NCBI RefSeq assembly: GCF_907164915.1
Contig: NC_061868.1
Location: 43,353,774-43,417,773 of the forward strand
Direction: 5' to 3'
From: Impatiens glandulifera
Taxonomy: Eukaryota > Streptophyta > Magnoliopsida > Ericales > Balsaminaceae
DNA: 64,000 bases
Under the pieces are notes generated by a model. It was not told where the DNA came from. It saw only the letters and a list, made by a program, of their open reading frames with translations, and did not search any database. Every line of letters starts with the position of its first letter. The stretch's first letter is position 1. The translations under genes and the position numbers were made by a program. Positions 39,945 to 53,580 of the stretch are shown here, in pieces.

Positions 39945-40957
39945 ATGACGCAGAAAAGCACCCTATTCAAAGGGCAACAGAAGAAATCAATCCCTGCTAA
40001 TCGACATGGCAAGGCCATTCAAACTCGTAAAGGTTCGATTCCGATCTCAAACTCAATTTTTCAATCCTCTTCGTTTCTTTTCATGCAGAAACTGAAACTC
40101 TTCTTCCTTGATTCAAACTTCAGGGAAGAGAAATGTGAAACCTTCGAAGACCACTAAGGATATGGAAGCTGACCGTGTATGTTTTTATGCTTATCAACTC
40201 AAAAACATCTCGTTTATAAGTATTTGAAAACAAACCCTAATTATATTCTAATGAAATTTAACGAGTAATCAGCCAAATTGATGCTTCCGTATGATGAAAT
40301 TAGTCTGACCCATCACGGGAAACTGCTCAATTTTATCCCTAAATTGTGCAATTCTCTGGATTGCTCTTCCTACCATACAATTAGATTTCATGATTCTTCT
40401 ATTTGGAAGGCACAGCATCAACCCATAGTGTCTGCACCTAAGAAGTCTTTTTAAGTTTCTGGGTTACTCTAAATAAGCTAATAAGGAGATACTTATCATC
40501 AAACATGGATGACAAAGATCAATTTATGTATACCCTTTTGGAAACACATGTTCTGTTTCTTTGTTCATATATGATTTTGAAGTTAATGGATTGATTTAAA
40601 CTGCTTGGTATACTATTTTGCAAAGATCAATTTATGTCTACCCTTTTGAAAATACATGTTCTATTTCTTTGTTCATATATGATTTTGAAGTTTATTTAAA
40701 CTGCTTGCCTTATTAGTATAGTAAGATCTCTCCTAGGTTAGGTTCGAGATTCCTGTCATAGAAGAAGATTTTTAGTTGATTCTCCTAATGTTGAAACTTG
40801 ATTGGTCTTTTGTTTGATTAAACAGGAGCTTACCAAGTTCATCAACAGTTGCAACGAGACTAAAGCTGCTAGCTATGCTAACAAAGAAGGAGGTCAATTA
40901 AGCATTGTCAAGGCACAAGTTGAGTCTAACAACAAGAACAGTGCAAAGAATACTTGA
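39945..40957 (+). CDS. Small basic conserved protein (UPF0390/DUF2462-like)
   Basis: Exons 39945-40032, 40124-40176 and 40826-40957 give 90 residues. The protein is rich in Lys and Asn. The N-terminal half, FKGQQKKSIPANRHGKAIQTRKGKR then VKPSKTTK, is a basic patch typical of nucleolar or RNA-binding proteins; the C-terminal half (LTKFINSCNE, ANKEGGQLSIVK) is a short helix. The layout 'FKG...KK....RKG.R..KPSK' resembles UPF0390 (Leydig cell tumour 10-kDa protein) members, but the match is short and I am not certain. A telo box upstream is compatible with a role in ribosome production; that is inference. Intron 2 carries an imperfect tandem duplication (period about 118). Confidence 0.72.
40505..40710. 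repeat. Tandem duplication in intron 2 of the small basic protein gene
   Basis: AAAGATCAATTTATGTATACCC at about 40514 recurs at about 40623 as AAAGATCAATTTATGTCTACC. Both copies are followed by TTCTTTGTTCATATATG and ATTTAAACTGCTTG. Entirely intronic. Confidence 0.8.
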
Positions 40958-41480
40958 AAATGTAGTAGCAGCACAAATATCTTGTTTAAGTTATTTACTC
41001 TTCTTGTATTGTTCTCTATGAAGTATTTTATTTTGTATTTCCTTTTATATTCAAGAGTTAGTCATGTGAGATTGATTTGAAGAATATATACATATTTAGT
41101 AACATTATGAAATGGAATTATGAGAAAAGTTTATATTAACTATTCAGGCATTCTTGCAGTCAACAATCACGTTTTTTTGGGTTTTTCTGATATATAATAA
41201 AATGAGAATTAACTGGATTTAAATGTTAATATATTAAATAAAATATTGCATTTTTCATCAGCCTTAATTATGTTTGCTGGTTCCATCGGCCTTCCTCTTA
41301 AGTGTTGTTATGGACGTGGGTAGTAAGCAAGCTTCCAAACGTGTCTTAAAAAGCGTGTAAAAAATGGGTAACGGATAACTATGAAAGAAACAACTACTGC
41401 AGTCAAACATGTAATTGTTTCCTCGTATGTTCAATTCAAGCTCTCACCTTTACGCGTTTCATTTCTTCCCTCCAAGTATG

Positions 41481-41487
41481 TATATAA
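41481..41487 (+). promoter_or_regulatory. TATA box of the BPS1-like gene
   Basis: TATATAA followed by CCC, 48 bases before the ATG at 41535. This spacing places the transcription start at roughly 41510-41515 and supports 41535, rather than in-frame ATGs at 41427 and 41478, as the translation start. Confidence 0.55.
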
Positions 41488-41534
41488 CCCAATTCCAAAC
41501 ACCATTCTTCTTCATTTTTCTCCTTTTCAATTCA

Positions 41535-42476
41535 ATGGTGAACCTGGTTTCAAAGCTCTTCCATTCTCTCAACAGACCCTTCTCTTCCCCCAACCCCAAG
41601 ATTCATAGTAGCATCGAACTGGACTTTCAAGATTTCTGCAGAGATGTGTCCAAGTTCTTGAATCAATTGTTTTCGGATTCGAAATCAGTCCCAATCGAAG
41701 ATGTAATATCCTTGACATGGATTCAAAAGTGCTTGGAGACGCTGCGGAAAGTGAACATGGCTTTTGCTAGACTGGTTGTGGAGATCGACCATCCAGTCAC
41801 CCAATTGGCTGATGATTCAATTGAAGGATACCTTAATTACACTCTCAATCTATCCGAGCTTCTCAACTCGATCACTTCATCTCTCTCCCATCTCCGTCAT
41901 GCCAAGCTCTGTTCATCTCATGCTTTGACTCTCCTAGGACCCTCGCCCAACAAAGCCGCAGATCGATTGCGAGGGATCCGGTTCAGGCATTTACACAAAC
42001 AGTTGGCGTTCCAAGAATGTCAGCTAGCGTCTTCTTCTTCTTCTTATCATGTGGGGAAAGAAGAGGTTATCCGACGAGCCCTAATGATTGTGAGGGGAAT
42101 CGGGTATTGGGTCTGCGGAATCGTGTTATCTGGGTTGTCCGGAGATACTTCTCCGTACTTGAATATGAGGAGATTTGCGGGCGGGCTTGATTTGGCAGGC
42201 GTGGCGGCAATGGATGATATTGTGACGGAAGCGATGGCGGGAGGAAATGGTTTGGCGAGGGAGTTGAGATATGCGGACTGTGCGGTGGGTAGGGTGGTTG
42301 CGGCGGTGGATGACGGCGGCGGAGTGCCGGCGGCGGCAGAGGAAGTGGGGAAGAAACTGGAGAAGATAGATAGTGTTCTGTATAGCGTCGGAAAGGAAAC
42401 TGAAGGGATGTTCTTGGAGATCATGTCGGCGAGAAATATACTCATCCATTATTGTCTTCGCCGGAGAAATTATTAA
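41535..42476 (+). CDS. BYPASS1-like (BPS1/DUF793-related) protein
   Basis: Single-exon gene of 313 residues. The sequence is mostly helical: an N-terminal FDLxF-like acidic patch (IELDFQDFCRDVSKFLNQL), LTWIQKCLETLRKVNMAFARLVVEIDHPV, then repeated Leu/Ala-rich helices and a C-terminal LEKIDSVLYSVGKETEGMFLEIMSARNILI. This order, intronless structure and length match plant BPS1-like proteins. BYPASS1 in Arabidopsis restrains production of a root-derived mobile signal; the biochemical activity of the family is unknown. The middle (residues 205-265) is Gly/Ala-rich and GC-rich at the DNA level, which creates long false frames on the other strand. A TATA box at 41481 supports the chosen start. Confidence 0.75.
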   Translation: MVNLVSKLFHSLNRPFSSPNPKIHSSIELDFQDFCRDVSKFLNQLFSDSKSVPIEDVISLTWIQKCLETLRKVNMAFARLVVEIDHPVTQLADDSIEGYLNYTLNLSELLNSITSSLSHLRHAKLCSSHALTLLGPSPNKAADRLRGIRFRHLHKQLAFQECQLASSSSSYHVGKEEVIRRALMIVRGIGYWVCGIVLSGLSGDTSPYLNMRRFAGGLDLAGVAAMDDIVTEAMAGGNGLARELRYADCAVGRVVAAVDDGGGVPAAAEEVGKKLEKIDSVLYSVGKETEGMFLEIMSARNILIHYCLRRRNY

Positions 42477-43641
42477 TAATTATATAATTCTTTAATAACT
42501 TTATTCTTTTTAGTTTATTACATTTATTTATTATTTTTATGTAAATTTGTATATTAAATAAAATATTAATATAAAACTAAAAGTGCCAAAAATTTAATAG
42601 AAAGCATTTGACAAAACCAAAATAAAATAAAAAAATTATATGGCATGATAGAATAAATGTATATATTTTTTCATTACATACTTTTCATATCAAATATGAA
42701 AAATATTAATTTTATTTAACAATTTCTTAATATAATTGTGACAAAATACTAATTTAGAAAAATTATATTCCAGACAATTCCAATTTATATATCGTTATTT
42801 TTTTTTAAATAAACTCAACTGAAATAAAATTTGAAAAAAATCAAAACTCTTTATTATTTAAAGTAAAGTTGGATATATGTTTTCAAATATATATAAATTT
42901 GTTAATCAATTAAACCAACCAAACTAATCTTATAACAGTTCCAATCGAATCAATCAAACCCAATAAACCAACAGTTTAAAATTTGATAAACCAATTTGAA
43001 ATTTAATAAACCAACGTCAACGATTTGAAGATGCATTTTTATTAATAAATCGACAAAACTAAATTGATCACACCCATAATCGTGATTAGGAATCACAAAT
43101 AACTATTCTAATATTTTTACTTTCGCCATCCTTTTCAACCATTACATTAAATAAAATTAAAACCACTACAGTAAATGTTTACCATATAAATATGAAAATA
43201 TTATATTATACTAATTTTAAAAATATATATATATATATATATATATATTAAATAAAAAATAAATTTAAAAGAAACAAATTGATTTCAATAAAAACAAAAA
43301 ATTCAAAATTTATATTTATATTATAAATTACTAACATATATACATGTATATATATAATTATAAATGAGTGAATAATAGAATAAATAAATAAATATATATG
43401 TATAATTATAAAATTTATAAGTAAGAGAATATATAATTATATATAAATAAATATATTAAATAATATAAGAAAAATATAATTTATAAAAAAATAGTATATT
43501 TTATATATATAAATATTAAATCTGAAATTATTATATATATAAATTTGTATGAAGATTTTTTATTATATATTGTATAACTTTTATATATAATAAAGTAAGT
43601 GAAAAAATAATATACACATAAATTATCTTTTATATAATTTA

Positions 43642-43691
<50 letters not shown>

Positions 43692-43840
43692 AAATTAGAA
43701 ATATTTTATAGTAATACCCAACATTAAAAAGAATTAAGGTGGGCTTATGCCCAACTATCATAATAATGAGGACCCATGAGGCCCAATTTAGAAAGTTCAT
43801 CTCGATCCTTGAATAGAAAGTCCAAAACAAAATTGAAGTG
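42477..43840. other. Extremely AT-rich intergenic region with (TA)n tracts
   Basis: Long AT-only stretches with microsatellites, notably (TA)n at about 43224-43248 and 43648-43681. No gene is visible. The final part (from about 43750) is probably the SEC31 promoter. Confidence 0.6.
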
Positions 43841-44061
43841 AAGTTTAGAGAGAGAGTGTGTGAAATGCTTAGAAACAGACACCATTTTTCTCGATCTGTC
43901 CTCTGATCGAACTTCTTCAATTCTCAGTGTGAGCTTGCTGTTCAACTATTACGAATCCATATCTTTTTCACAATCAAGATCCCCAATTTCAATCCATTTG
44001 CGTCTGCTTCGATATAGATAAAGAGAAGATCGTCTGTCATCGCGGGTGCTAATCTCCGGCC

Positions 44062-47000
44062 ATGGCTTGCGTAAAGACGGTTAACCGATCGGCATCCGTG
44101 GCGTTCGCGCCAGAAGCACCGTACCTGGCGGCGGGGACGATGGCCGGAGCGGTGGATCTTTCTTTCAGTTCATCGGCAAATCTAGAGATATTCAAGCTTG
44201 ATTTCCAGTCTGACGATCAGGAGCTGCCTTTGGTTGGAGAGACCACGACTTCCGAGCGTTTCAATCGGTTGTCATGGGGGAAGAATTCAGCTGGTTCGGA
44301 GGAATTCTCTCTCGGTTTAATTGCTGGTGGATTGGTGGATGGCAGCATTGGTCTATGGAACCCGCTGAATCTGATCCGGTACTGTTCTATAAATCAACTA
44401 AAAATCTACAATTTGTTGTATTAAACTGCTGAATTTAAATTTAAAGCTAAGGAACATAAAACTTTGATCTTTTTGTTTACGTATTCATTTAGCAGACATA
44501 CATCTGCGTTGATTAAATCAAGCACAGCTGCATTGATAAAAATCAAGCACAGCTGCATTGATAAAAATCAAGCTTACCTTTCTTGCTACCATTGACCAAT
44601 TACCTAAATAATACGGTAGCATGTTACCCAACTTGCGGATTCATCTCATTGTTATACTTTCATTGTACTTATTTGTCTTAAAATTAGAAACTACCACTTA
44701 ATTTTCAACAAGATCCTTATGTATACTGGGGATTTGAAGTTTTGGACATCTGTCCATAAGTCAATACAGTGATACATTTGCACATTGTATAGTAGACTTA
44801 GTAACAACGTATAATAGCATCAATGGCGTCATGCTCTTGCTTTCCCAGTTCATTTGTAATAATCTTGAGGTAATTTGGGAAGAGATAATATAAGTTATTT
44901 TAACTGAGAATCTTGTAGACTATGGTGAATGAATGGAGCTAACTGGACTAGTCTTGATATCTCTTCGTTATTAATCATACAATCCCTCATTTATTTCCTA
45001 GACATTGGTTACATCTGACTTAGTTTTTTCTTTCCAGTTCTGAGGCAAGTGAAGATGCTCTTGTATCACAACTCTCAAGGCATAAAGGGCCTGTAAGTTA
45101 GATCACCTAGCATACCTGTATTTTACCGTATTTTTTACATTCATATAGATGAAAAAATGGTCCAAATTATCTTATTTCTTCTTGTTTTCAGGTCCGTGGC
45201 TTGGAGTTTAATGGCCTTTCCCCAAATCATCTTGCTTCTGGGGCCGATGAAGGGGAAATTTGTATTTGGGATATAACAAAACCTAGAGAGCCTACTCATT
45301 TCCCACCTCTGAAGGTATAATTGCTCCTCTTATTATGCTTCTTCACTGACTTATCAGATAAGTTTACAACTCAGAATAGGATCTCTATATTTGTAAATGG
45401 AAAACATATGCCACAATGAGACAACAAGAATTGTTAAATCTGCTTCCTTAATAAGAGCTATTGAGTTAACATTTTCCAATAATTGAACTAGCTGCCCACT
45501 CGGTCATATGGTACTATGTTCTTGTGCTTTTGAGACTTTTGCCTTATTTCACTTCTCCATTTTACTACCTGTTGAAATCCGTTTAATATATATTGAAAGC
45601 AGCTTTAACGAGTCTTTGTTTTTTTGGCAGGGTAGTGGATCTGCTACCCAGGGTGAAATTTCTTTTTTATCTTGGAACAGCAAGGTTCAACATATATTAG
45701 CATCCACTTCATACAATGGAACAGTTGGTGAGGAAAATTATAATTGTATACACCTAATTGCATATGCTGCTTGGACTGAAATGAACTCTGTTTTTCTTTT
45801 CAGTTGTTTGGGACTTAAAGAAACAGAAGCCAGTAATCAGGTAAAGTGTTTGACTATGACATGAATCTGGTGTCTCTTTCAGTTTGTGTGATAATAAGAA
45901 TGTTTGGACTGATACAATTATGAGCTGTCCAGTTTTTCAGATTCGACTAAGCGGCGATGTTCTGTCCTGCAATGGCATCCTGATATGGCCACTCAGCTAA
46001 TTGTAGCATCTGATGACGACAGCTCACCTACTCTCAGAGTAAGTTAGATACTTGTGTTTTTCATTTTCTAGGAACAAAGTATTTATAGGTGAATATTATG
46101 TCTCTGTTGCAGCTATGGGATATGCGGAATATAATGACGCCTGTTAGAGAGTTTGTTGGACACACTATGGGTATGCCAATAATCGCTGTCTCTCTTTATT
46201 TGATAATAATAATAATTAATGCTGTTTTATATGTTTGTGGGCTGTTTACATCTAGAAAACATCACTTTTAGCTTCTTTTTTGCGCTCATGCTTCAGTTTA
46301 TTTCTTGTAGAATCTTATTAGTCTGCCTTTGCATCTGTTGTTCCCTTTGTCTTCTTCCAGGCGTGATTGCGATGTCATGGTGTCCGAATGATAGTTCTTA
46401 TCTGCTGACCTGTGCCAAAGATAATCGTACTATTTGCTGGGATGTTGTTTCTGGAGAGGTAAATATCATAGATAATGCTTTTGTTAGATTATTGTCTTAT
46501 CACTATAGGGTTTCCTTTTCCCTCTCCGACTACACGGAATGATATGCAATGTATATACACTACTTGTAAGCACTAATTCTATTTTTCATATGAATTCCAT
46601 TTAGATTGTCTCTGAACTTCCAGCTGGAACTAACTGGAACTTTGATGTACACTGGTACCCAAAGATACCTGGGGTCATTTCAGCATCCTCATTTGATGGA
46701 AAAATTGGCATTTACAATATGGAGGTTAGTTTTGTCAGTTTCTAATCCTTATAACAAATTAAAGAAAATTGTGTAACAACTGCTTGGAGAATTCATTTTC
46801 ATTTAAACTGATGGAGTCTTCTTACCTAATTTATTGACCAACATCTCTAGTTGCCATTCAATATTGTGTCTAAAAGTTCCAGATGATTTTTCTCTGTGTT
46901 CTCATTTGCCCTGCCTTATATACGCAGGCTTGTAGCCGTTATGGCATTGGAGAGGACAATGTTGGTGCAGGTATCATTAACTGTCCTGTAAATGTTTTGA

Positions 47001-50000
47001 ATATTTGAACTGAGTTCCACTTTTGTATACTTTTAGTCAATCATCTTGTCTGTTGTCTAAGCAATCAACTACTCAGTGCATCTGAAAAACAGTCTGTATT
47101 CTGAGCAAAAAAAATTCTAAGAAGTTCCCATCATGCGCCACTTGATGTGGGAGTCTAATACCCTTTGGTAATTCAGAAAATGATAAGGAGCAAGAAGTAG
47201 GTATCAATTTGACATTCAAACTCTTGCCTGATGTATCATTCTCCTGCCCGAATGACTTGACAGTTTATGCAATAGGTTTGTAAAGCTAAGAAACCAGGGA
47301 AATAGGTTTCCTTGTGAATCTTGTCTAATGTGTTATTCTTGTGTGCATGTGGAATTTCATCCTTTTTATTTATCTTGTTGAGCAACAATCTTGATTGATG
47401 GATAGAACTTATTCCAATATTTGACTTATTTGTTCTTGTGCCTGCCTGCCTGTGTTGCAAGTTTGTATTCCTGGTAATTGCATAGCAACAATCTCTCTTT
47501 TTCTGCACAGCACAACTAAGAGCACCAAAATGGTATAAGCGTAAAGCAGGAGTGTCCTTTGGGTTTGGGGGAAAACTTGTTTCATTTTGCTCAAAAGATG
47601 GTACATCAGGTGGTTCAGAGGTAGGGTGTTAATTATGGCATCTGTACTTCTCATGTATCTGTTGGATAATCTTATATATTATAATTGCATTTGTTCTAGG
47701 TTCATATCCAAAGCTTGGTCACAGAACAGACTTTGGCAAGCCGTTCATCTGAATTCCAAGCGGCAGTACAAAACTGGGATAGATCTTCATTAAAGCTAAT
47801 ATGTGATGGAAAATCTCAAGAAACTGAGTATGTCATTCTGACAAAGTTCAACAGTTTACCCTCAAAATTTGGTCTGACAAGATGGGTACCATATGGATTG
47901 ATATCACTTTTTTTCATTGAATTGATTACTGAGCAGGTCGGAGGATGAGAAAGAAACATGGTGTTTCCTGAGGATTTTGTCTGAAGGAGGGACAGCAAGG
48001 ACAAAACTACTTAACCATCTTGGTTTTAGTTTACCTGTTGAGGAAACAGATAATCTGCAAAACAATGTTTCTGAGGAATTAAATGCTCTTGGAATTGAAG
48101 AAAAGGTATCAGAGTTAGTGAGTTATGCGGCAGATCATGGCACAAGTGCCTTCCCAACTGACAATGGAGATGATTTCTTTAACAATCTTCCAAGTCCTAA
48201 AGCTGACACACCTGTCTCAGCTTCTGGGAATAATTTTAATGCGGCAGTTACTAGTGTTGAGACAGCACAGACAGAAGTGGTGGATGAAGAATGGGAGGAG
48301 AACCCTGACCCGTCATTTGATGAGTCCATTCAGCATGCATTGGTTGTTGGAGACTATAAGGGTGCAGTTGCTAAATGCATATCTGCAAATAAACTAGCTG
48401 ATGCTTTAGTTATTAGTCATCTTGGTGGAGCTTCCTTGTGGGAGAACACACGTGATCAATACCTTAAGATGAGTCGGTCTCCTTATTTAAAGGTTTGTTT
48501 TATGTTAATTCTGTCCGGCTTTGTCCTTCTCTTACCTGTCATGTCATGCTTTCATCAAAAGTGTGTTAGTTATTAAAAGGTTTGGAATTATGACGATGTC
48601 AATTGATAAACTAGAAGTTTTATTTTGAGATTCCAATCTGAGTATACTTGGTATATTTCCGTTCACAGATTCTTTCTGCAATGGTGAACAATGATCTGTC
48701 CAACCTGGTCAAGAGTAGGCCCCTCAAATCCTGGAAAGAGACCCTTGCTCTAATTTGCTCTGTGAGTTGTTTCAATCCAAGAATGATACAAGATTTCTTG
48801 AATTCCTACACTCCTCTATGCACTTATGTTTAGCCTGTTTTTAGAGAACATTTGTATTCTTCTACAACTGGTATACAAATTTTAATTTAGCATAAAACTT
48901 TCACTTATATTGATGTCAAAACTTGTAGCACCAACTGCTGCTTCCATTGGCACTAAATTTCTAAGATTGCTGTGATGACGAAGTATCTACTATTCAAAAG
49001 GACATAAAAAAAGTTTTTGTTTACAGAAAAACTCAAAGCAGTAACTTCCCCAATAACTATAGTACCAATTCTCCTAAATGAAATTGCAGCTGAAATAAGT
49101 TTGTTTTTACTGTAAATTAGAGAATGGGAAAAGATTGTTTCTCGTTATAGTGCGTTTATCTAATAATTAGGGAAAGAAAACATGGAATACAAGGATTAAT
49201 AGATGGTGAAAGTTACAATATTACTTGCATTACCCCTTACCATTAAAAATGAGCTATATCTTCAACATAGGTATCCAATCCTATTACTTCCTAATGTCAG
49301 TTCCCATCATCACTGATAAACAGTTTGCCCAACAAGAGGAGTGGACTTTGCTATGTGATGCACTTGCTGCGAGGCTTATGGCTGCAGGCAATACACTGGC
49401 TGCCAATCTTTGCTACATATGCGCTGGCAATATTGATAAAACCATAGAATTATGGTCTTGGAGTCTTACCAAAGGTCTTGAAGGAAAATCCTATGTTGAT
49501 CTTCTTCAGGCAAGTATACTTTGCCTATATGCTTGTTCAAAATACTGATAATATCTATTAACATTATTTTTTTTATCAGGATTTAATGGAAAAGACAACT
49601 GTACTTGTTCTTGCTTCTGAGCCTAAGCAATGTAGTGGTTCTTTATGCAAGTTAGTTGAGAACTATGCTGAGATATTAGCCAGTCAAGGGCTTTTATCTA
49701 CTGCTATGGGATACTTAAAATTGTTTGGATTGGACGAACTATCTCCTGAACTAAGGGTCTTGCAAGATCGCATTGCTGTGTCTATAGAAAATGGTTTGTA
49801 CCTTTTGCCCTATAATACCTACCTCTGGACCTTCTTGCAGTATGTTGATGGAAATTGACAATTTTCTTTTGATGTTTGACAGAGAAAGAAATACCAAAAT
49901 CTATTCCATCTGACTATTCTTCATCACAGACTGGAACAGAATATGGAAGTCAGCCCAGTTTTGGTATGCCCAACACTTCTCCTTATTATCAGGTGATTCT

Positions 50001-52215
50001 CCTTAAATTGTTAACTCTATGAGAAAAAAATGGCAAAACCACAATTTTGTCACTTTTATAGTTTTGTACAGGCTTAATGTCTTTTCATATTTCCCTCAAT
50101 CTTGCTGATCATTTATCTAGGAACCAGTAGCATCACATCTGCCAAGTGTTCAAGACAGTTCTTATGCGAATAACTATCAACAGATGTCTGGTACTTCTTA
50201 TGGTAGAGGATATGATATGCCTGTTCCATATCAGCCTGCAAACCCATCACCAATGTTCCCATCACAGCAGGTCTCCTCTCAGGTATATCCAATTGGTTTA
50301 TTTCCATTTTAATTTTCGCTTTTTTAGTTGCACAATTTTGGCTGCTTCTTTTTGTATAATCATAAATATAAGAGAGAGACCAGTTGTCTTCCTCGAAATC
50401 CGGTACATTCTAACTGTCTAAGGGCTGTTTTGTTACCAACTTTTTCATGATGACCATGATATGAAAAATCTGTAGTTGTTAATTGTTATGTTTTCCAAAT
50501 ATCACAATGATATAATATTAATCTGATTAGGTCTACAAAAACATCTCTATATCAAATGAAGAAAAAAATTATACTATTATTTTGGATCATGATCAAGAAA
50601 ATAATTTGCATATCAAATGAAACAAAAAAAAAATACACTATAATTTCAAAAAAGAAAATCGCATAACAAAAAAAGAATCACTTTCAGTTTTAACTGTCTC
50701 TTTGCAATAGAACTTGTGCATTTCCACATTGTCAGCAGTTGTCAAATGTAATTCTCTGGAATGAATTTTGTTTTTTCTTTGATGAAGTATGCTCCACCTC
50801 CTATCCACAATCAGCCCGCTGTCACAACTTTCAATCCTGCAAACCCTATGATGTTGAGAAATCCGGAGCAGTATCAGCAGCTAAATACACTGGGTTCTCA
50901 GTTATATCCTGTATGTATTTTTTTATTTAAGTTTGAAAAGCAAATGTTTGAGAATCCATCTCTAACCCTAAAAAAATTCATATTGAATTCAGGGGACTGG
51001 AGTTCCTAACTATCCATCTGGCGAGGGTTTTTCTGCTCCGGTTACATCTCAACCGGGTTCTATTCAAGGTCATAAAATGCCTCAGGTTTTTACTCCCGCT
51101 CCTGCTCCCACATCCCGAGGAGGATTCATGCCTGTTGCAAATTCTGGAGTTCAAAGACCTGTAATGGGTCAATCACAGCCATCCAGCCCCACTCAGTCCA
51201 CACAAGCACCACCTGCTGTAACTCCTGCTGCTCCTCCACCCACAATACAGACAGCTGATACTTCAAAAGTTCCTGGTATTGCAATTTTCATCAATTCTCA
51301 TTATATCCTATTTGTGCCTTTTGTCACAAGAATACCAAGGGCTTGTTTGATATGTGCTTATTTCAAAATAACTGTTTTATTTTCTTTCTAAAATCTTGTT
51401 TGGTGAAAAAAGTTGTTTATACAGATTATTTGGATCTAATAACCAAAATAATATTCTCTCATAATTTAATACTAAAAATGATTTTATGGATGATGAAATA
51501 TTAAACCCATCAAACAAGCCCTAAATGGATATGAATTCTTGTATAAAATAAGTAGGAAGATATTTTACTGATTCATTTTCCATCTGACATAATTAAAACC
51601 AATAAGCAAAAAACACCCCACAATGTTTTGATAATTTTTATGGATCATTTATTAATATGCTAATTTATGAATTTTGGTTTACAGCGCAACAAAGGCCTGT
51701 TATTACAACTTTGACCAGACTTTTCAACGAGACATCAGAGGCACTAGGAGGCTCACGTGCGGTTCCAGCTAAAAAGCGTGAGATAGAAGACAACTCAAGG
51801 AAAATAGGGGCCTTGTATGCAAAACTCAACGCTGGGGATATATCTAGAAACGCGGCTGAAAAACTTGTCCAAATCTGCCAAGCTTTGGATAATGGAGATT
51901 TCAATACTGCTCTCCAAATCTTGGTATATAACTTCTGCTAACCTCTTCGGTATATTAAACCAATCAATGAAACAAGCCCTTCGGAACCACCCTCAACACT
52001 AACAATGGATTAATTTCTCGATGACATCTGATATTGTTTCCTCTCTTGTTTAGTATGCTGTTAAATAACCCGAAATGAAAAGAAAGAAATTGCAGATTTC
52101 TGATGTTTTCGTTATTGATTCGCAGGTCCAACTTACCACAAGCGATTGGGATGAATGCAACTTCTGGTTGACTGCTCTAAAACGCATGATCAAGACCAGG
52201 CAAAACGTCAGATGA
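44062..52215 (+). CDS. SEC31B-like: COPII outer-coat protein SEC31
   Basis: Twenty-two exons (44062-44378, 45038-45092, 45192-45314, 45631-45727, 45804-45840, 45933-46038, 46113-46170, 46361-46458, 46605-46724, 46928-46970, 47511-47620, 47700-47827, 47937-48492, 48669-48761, 49324-49509, 49580-49793, 49883-49992, 50121-50282, 50788-50910, 50993-51275, 51685-51923, 52126-52215) give 1115 residues, close to Arabidopsis SEC31B. N-terminal WD40 repeats ([76 protein letters not shown]) form the blade that pairs with SEC13. A helical ACE1-like middle follows (about 430-780), then a Pro/Gln-rich segment binding SAR1-SEC23, and a C-terminal helical domain ([15 protein letters not shown]). It builds the COPII cage on vesicles leaving the ER. 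Exon 15 ends CTTCTTCAG/GCAAGT, a GC-AG intron. The exon 19 acceptor is the least certain junction. Confidence 0.95.
44515..44576. repeat. Short tandem repeat in SEC31 intron 1
   Basis: AAATCAAGCACAGCTGCATT plus GATAAAA occurs two and a half times in a row (unit about 27 bp). Intronic, no visible function. Confidence 0.85.
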
Positions 52216-53571
52216 ATCTCCTCTCTAGCATCATAAAAAAGGTTTGGGTAGATATGATCAGAATCTGTTCGATTTCTTCCATCAAAGTATTTGTTCAGAT
52301 AGGAACCTGCTATTTTAGTCAAATATTTGACTTCCTTTCCTTGCAAGATTTATGATGATATTCCCATATATAATACAGTTGGTGGATGATAATAGGACAA
52401 CATTGACTTTTATTTATTTTTTGCTTGATAAAATTTTCATTTATACTAGATTTTGGGATTTTGTTTATTTATTCATATATATTATTTTACCCCATTTCAA
52501 GATTATTAATATGCTCATTATTCAATTTGAACATCTTCTTAGTAGCACATAATATTATTAAAAATGATTATTTTATGTTTTATTGTGAGTAAATTTGTTT
52601 ATGTGATCACAAATAATCAAACATGTCTTGAATATAATATATTATAGCCATGGACCAGTGTTTGAGATCTCAGTTGAGATCTGGAGTTGAATACTTAGTT
52701 ATATATAATTGGGATTGAAGATGTATTAAAATATTATGTAGGGTTAGTTTGATTCAGTTTATTCACAACATGATTTATTTGTTAAATGCTCAGATAAGTT
52801 TGAATATGTTTATAAAATGAATCAAACTAGTTCCTAAACACCCCCATGATTAGTTGATTACTAATAGAATAGTCATAATTAAATCGTGGCATGATGATTT
52901 GTACCAAATTATACAATTTCTTTTACATATAACCAAAAGTATAGTTCATAATATAATTTATTTTCATTTGAAAAATGGACTAATCTATTTTTGGTACATT
53001 ACTAGATCAATTGTTTGAGATATAGGAAAATAAAAAAATCTTCAACAATAAATGGTTCCATATTTGTTTGTTCTTCAATTATACCAGTTGATTTTCCGTG
53101 GTCTTATCGTTTTTAATTGTTCATATTAATTTTTAAATTTGTTGTGTTTAAACTTCTTATTTATCATTAAGAGCGGTTTATACGATAATTGTTGTAAGTA
53201 TGATTATCCCAAATTATTTGTTTCTAACATTGATGTTATCTTTTTTCTCAATTCAAAACATTTTACCTCCTCTTTAAGGATGGTTAGTGTTATCCAAAAT
53301 TGTCTGCCTATACATTATCTATTAACCTTTAAAAAATATTTATTACTTAAATAATTATTTTATCATTTTATTTTTAAAAAAATAACAATGTCCAACGTTT
53401 TAAATATGAAATGTGAAACTTTTAAACAAAACCTACCAAATAAATTAAAAATATTATAATTATAAAAAAAAAATAACCGTGGACCAAAACAGTAAAATGA
53501 TCATTAAAATATCTAAGACAGACATTAGATTATATGAAAAAAAAGAGTTTCCATTTTACAACCTCCCATCT
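52216..53571. other. 3' flank of SEC31 and intergenic DNA
   Basis: Roughly the first 200 bases are the probable 3' UTR. The rest is AT-rich without supportable genes, up to the target duplication of the transposon. Confidence 0.55.
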
Positions 53572-53580
53572 CTCTCCTAC
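53572..53580 (+). repeat. Target-site duplication, left (CTCTCCTAC)
   Basis: The nine bases directly before the left terminus GGGAAATTGG are identical to the nine bases after the right terminus (62130-62138). A 9-bp duplication is the usual length for Mutator-like elements. Confidence 0.95.

Noticed and set aside
42047..42449. Minus-strand frames opposite the BPS1-like gene
   Set aside because: They arise from the GC-rich Gly/Ala segment; low-complexity Ser/Pro/His composition and no supporting signals.
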